Below, one piece after another: positions 33,579-34,276 of a stretch of DNA of 34,276 nt (position 1 is the first letter of the stretch; every line of letters begins with the position of its first letter). The DNA is from Mucilaginibacter sp. GTDB taxonomy: Bacteria > Bacteroidota > Bacteroidia > Sphingobacteriales > Sphingobacteriaceae. The position numbers and the translations under genes were made by a program. The notes beneath the pieces were generated by a model. The model saw only the letters and a list, made by a program, of their open reading frames with translations. It was not told where the DNA came from and searched no databases. The stretch is taken from positions 1 to 34,276 of the forward strand of contig JAESTD010000113.1 of NCBI GenBank assembly GCA_016763755.1, in the 5' to 3' direction.

Positions 33579-34276
33579 GCGGGGCTGTTATTTAACCGTA
33601 TTGTTTGGGTTGATATTGGTTCATTCGGCGTGTGCGCAACCCCAGCCATTTACCGGTAAGGCTTATGTAAAAGAGCAGCAATCTGTAGAGCAGGCAACGG
33701 TTTTATTGAACAACGAAAAAAATGTGATCCCCCTGCGCAATCTGGATAACAACAAAATTGCAAGCATCCACTTTTCAACACCTTATGCGATTGGGTTTGA
33801 TAGCCTGCTCAATAAATATGCTAAGGTCGACATCATCAACGGTAATGATTACATGGGTGCCAAGCCCCTGGATATGCTGGTGCAGGATACCAAGTTTTAC
33901 CAAACCTTAATTCTGCAGTTAACAGATGCCGAATTGAGCAATCCTCAGGTTATCGAGTTTATCAAAAATAACCAAAAGATAAAAGACGTGGTGATTTCGT
34001 TTATTGGCAATAGCTCATCGCTGGTACAACTGAATGAGGTAACTGCACCGGTGATCTGGAGCGGAAGAGTATCGCCTGTATCGGCATTGTTTAACGCGCA
34101 AGCCATTTTTGGTGGAGTAGCAATAACGCAAAGGTTAACTAAAAACTACTCAGCCAAATACACCACCAACACTGGTTTCCTTACTTCAAAAGTACGCTTG
34201 CAATACACCGTTCCCGAGGATGCAGGTATAGATGCAAATAACCTAAATAACGCAATTGACGCCATTGCCCGCGAAG
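33565..34276 (+). CDS. Exported serine hydrolase with GH3 C-terminal-like domain (partial, runs off window)
   Basis: From ATG 33565 a frame of 237 codons stays open to the window edge. It begins with a signal peptide (about 1-25, VHSACAQ). The following segment, starting EQATVLLNNEKNVIPLRNLDNNKIASIHF, resembles the C-terminal domain of family 3 glycoside hydrolases. Near the edge, QYTVPEDAGIDANNLNNAID matches the usual lead-in to a beta-lactamase/serine hydrolase domain. Bacteroidota commonly fuse GH3 to a beta-lactamase domain, but here the GH3 N-terminal catalytic barrel is absent between the signal peptide and the C-terminal-like part. The gene overlaps the amidohydrolase by 14 bases, which suggests co-expression. 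Confidence 0.72.
   Translation, partial: MRRNKRGCYLTVLFGLILVHSACAQPQPFTGKAYVKEQQSVEQATVLLNNEKNVIPLRNLDNNKIASIHFSTPYAIGFDSLLNKYAKVDIINGNDYMGAKPLDMLVQDTKFYQTLILQLTDAELSNPQVIEFIKNNQKIKDVVISFIGNSSSLVQLNEVTAPVIWSGRVSPVSALFNAQAIFGGVAITQRLTKNYSAKYTTNTGFLTSKVRLQYTVPEDAGIDANNLNNAIDAIARE

Overview
This window looks like chromosomal DNA from a member of the Bacteroidota, most likely the family Sphingobacteriaceae (Mucilaginibacter/Pedobacter-like). The inference rests on Bacteroidota-restricted families (DUF6427, DUF2480, DUF3109, a RemB-like outer-membrane protein, an OstA-like protein with a Lys/Pro-rich tail), on the Bacteroidota promoter motif TAnnTTTG in front of many genes, and on weak or absent Shine-Dalgarno sequences. 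Nearly everything is housekeeping or cell-envelope coding sequence. I see no rRNA, tRNA, insertion sequence, phage or CRISPR array.

Layout. 1-4.2 kb: the metabolite-repair enzyme Nnr (+), then on the minus strand lipoyl synthase followed by an ECF sigma factor and its RskA-type anti-sigma factor, which overlap by one base. 4.4-11.6 kb (+): a DUF6427 membrane-protein gene broken by an in-frame TAG; purQ and coaX; an outer-membrane protein; the lipoprotein LptC; a PpiD-type chaperone/isomerase; DUF2480. 11.7-15.9 kb (+): DUF3108, DUF3109, GDP-mannose 4,6-dehydratase and a RemB/Wzi-like outer-membrane barrel. 15.9-16.3 kb: a three-copy 78-bp tandem array of a 64-bp imperfect palindrome. 16.3-18.1 kb (-): a small membrane protein and tilS. 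18.2-20.8 kb (+): an OstA-like LPS-transport gene whose signal peptide is cut off by an in-frame TAA. 20.8-22.0 kb (-): rdgB and a small protein upstream of it. 22.1-24.5 kb (+): a SurA-like isomerase and a MoxR ATPase, then a strong terminator and a single inverted copy of the 64-bp palindrome. 24.7-31.8 kb (-): a secreted NTF2-like protein, cysS, an EEP-family phosphatase/nuclease, two consecutive rhomboid proteases and mutL. 31.9-34.3 kb (+): an amidohydrolase lipoprotein and the start of a serine hydrolase that runs off the window.

The unifying theme is envelope biogenesis: LptC, the OstA-like protein, two periplasmic parvulin isomerases (PpiD and SurA types), several outer-membrane barrels, rhomboids, and GDP-sugar synthesis for surface polysaccharide. 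Most of the remaining genes are core metabolism or translation/repair (lipA, purQ, coaX, tilS, cysS, mutL, rdgB, nnr).

No convincing new multi-gene system is visible. The most notable signals are: six genes whose TAnnTTTG element ends only 3-5 bases before the start codon, suggesting leaderless mRNAs; two otherwise intact genes each split by one in-frame stop; a 64-bp palindromic repeat family found only between convergent genes; a GH3 C-terminal-like/beta-lactamase protein that seems to lack the GH3 catalytic domain; and a possible distant relative of the DNA polymerase III psi subunit.
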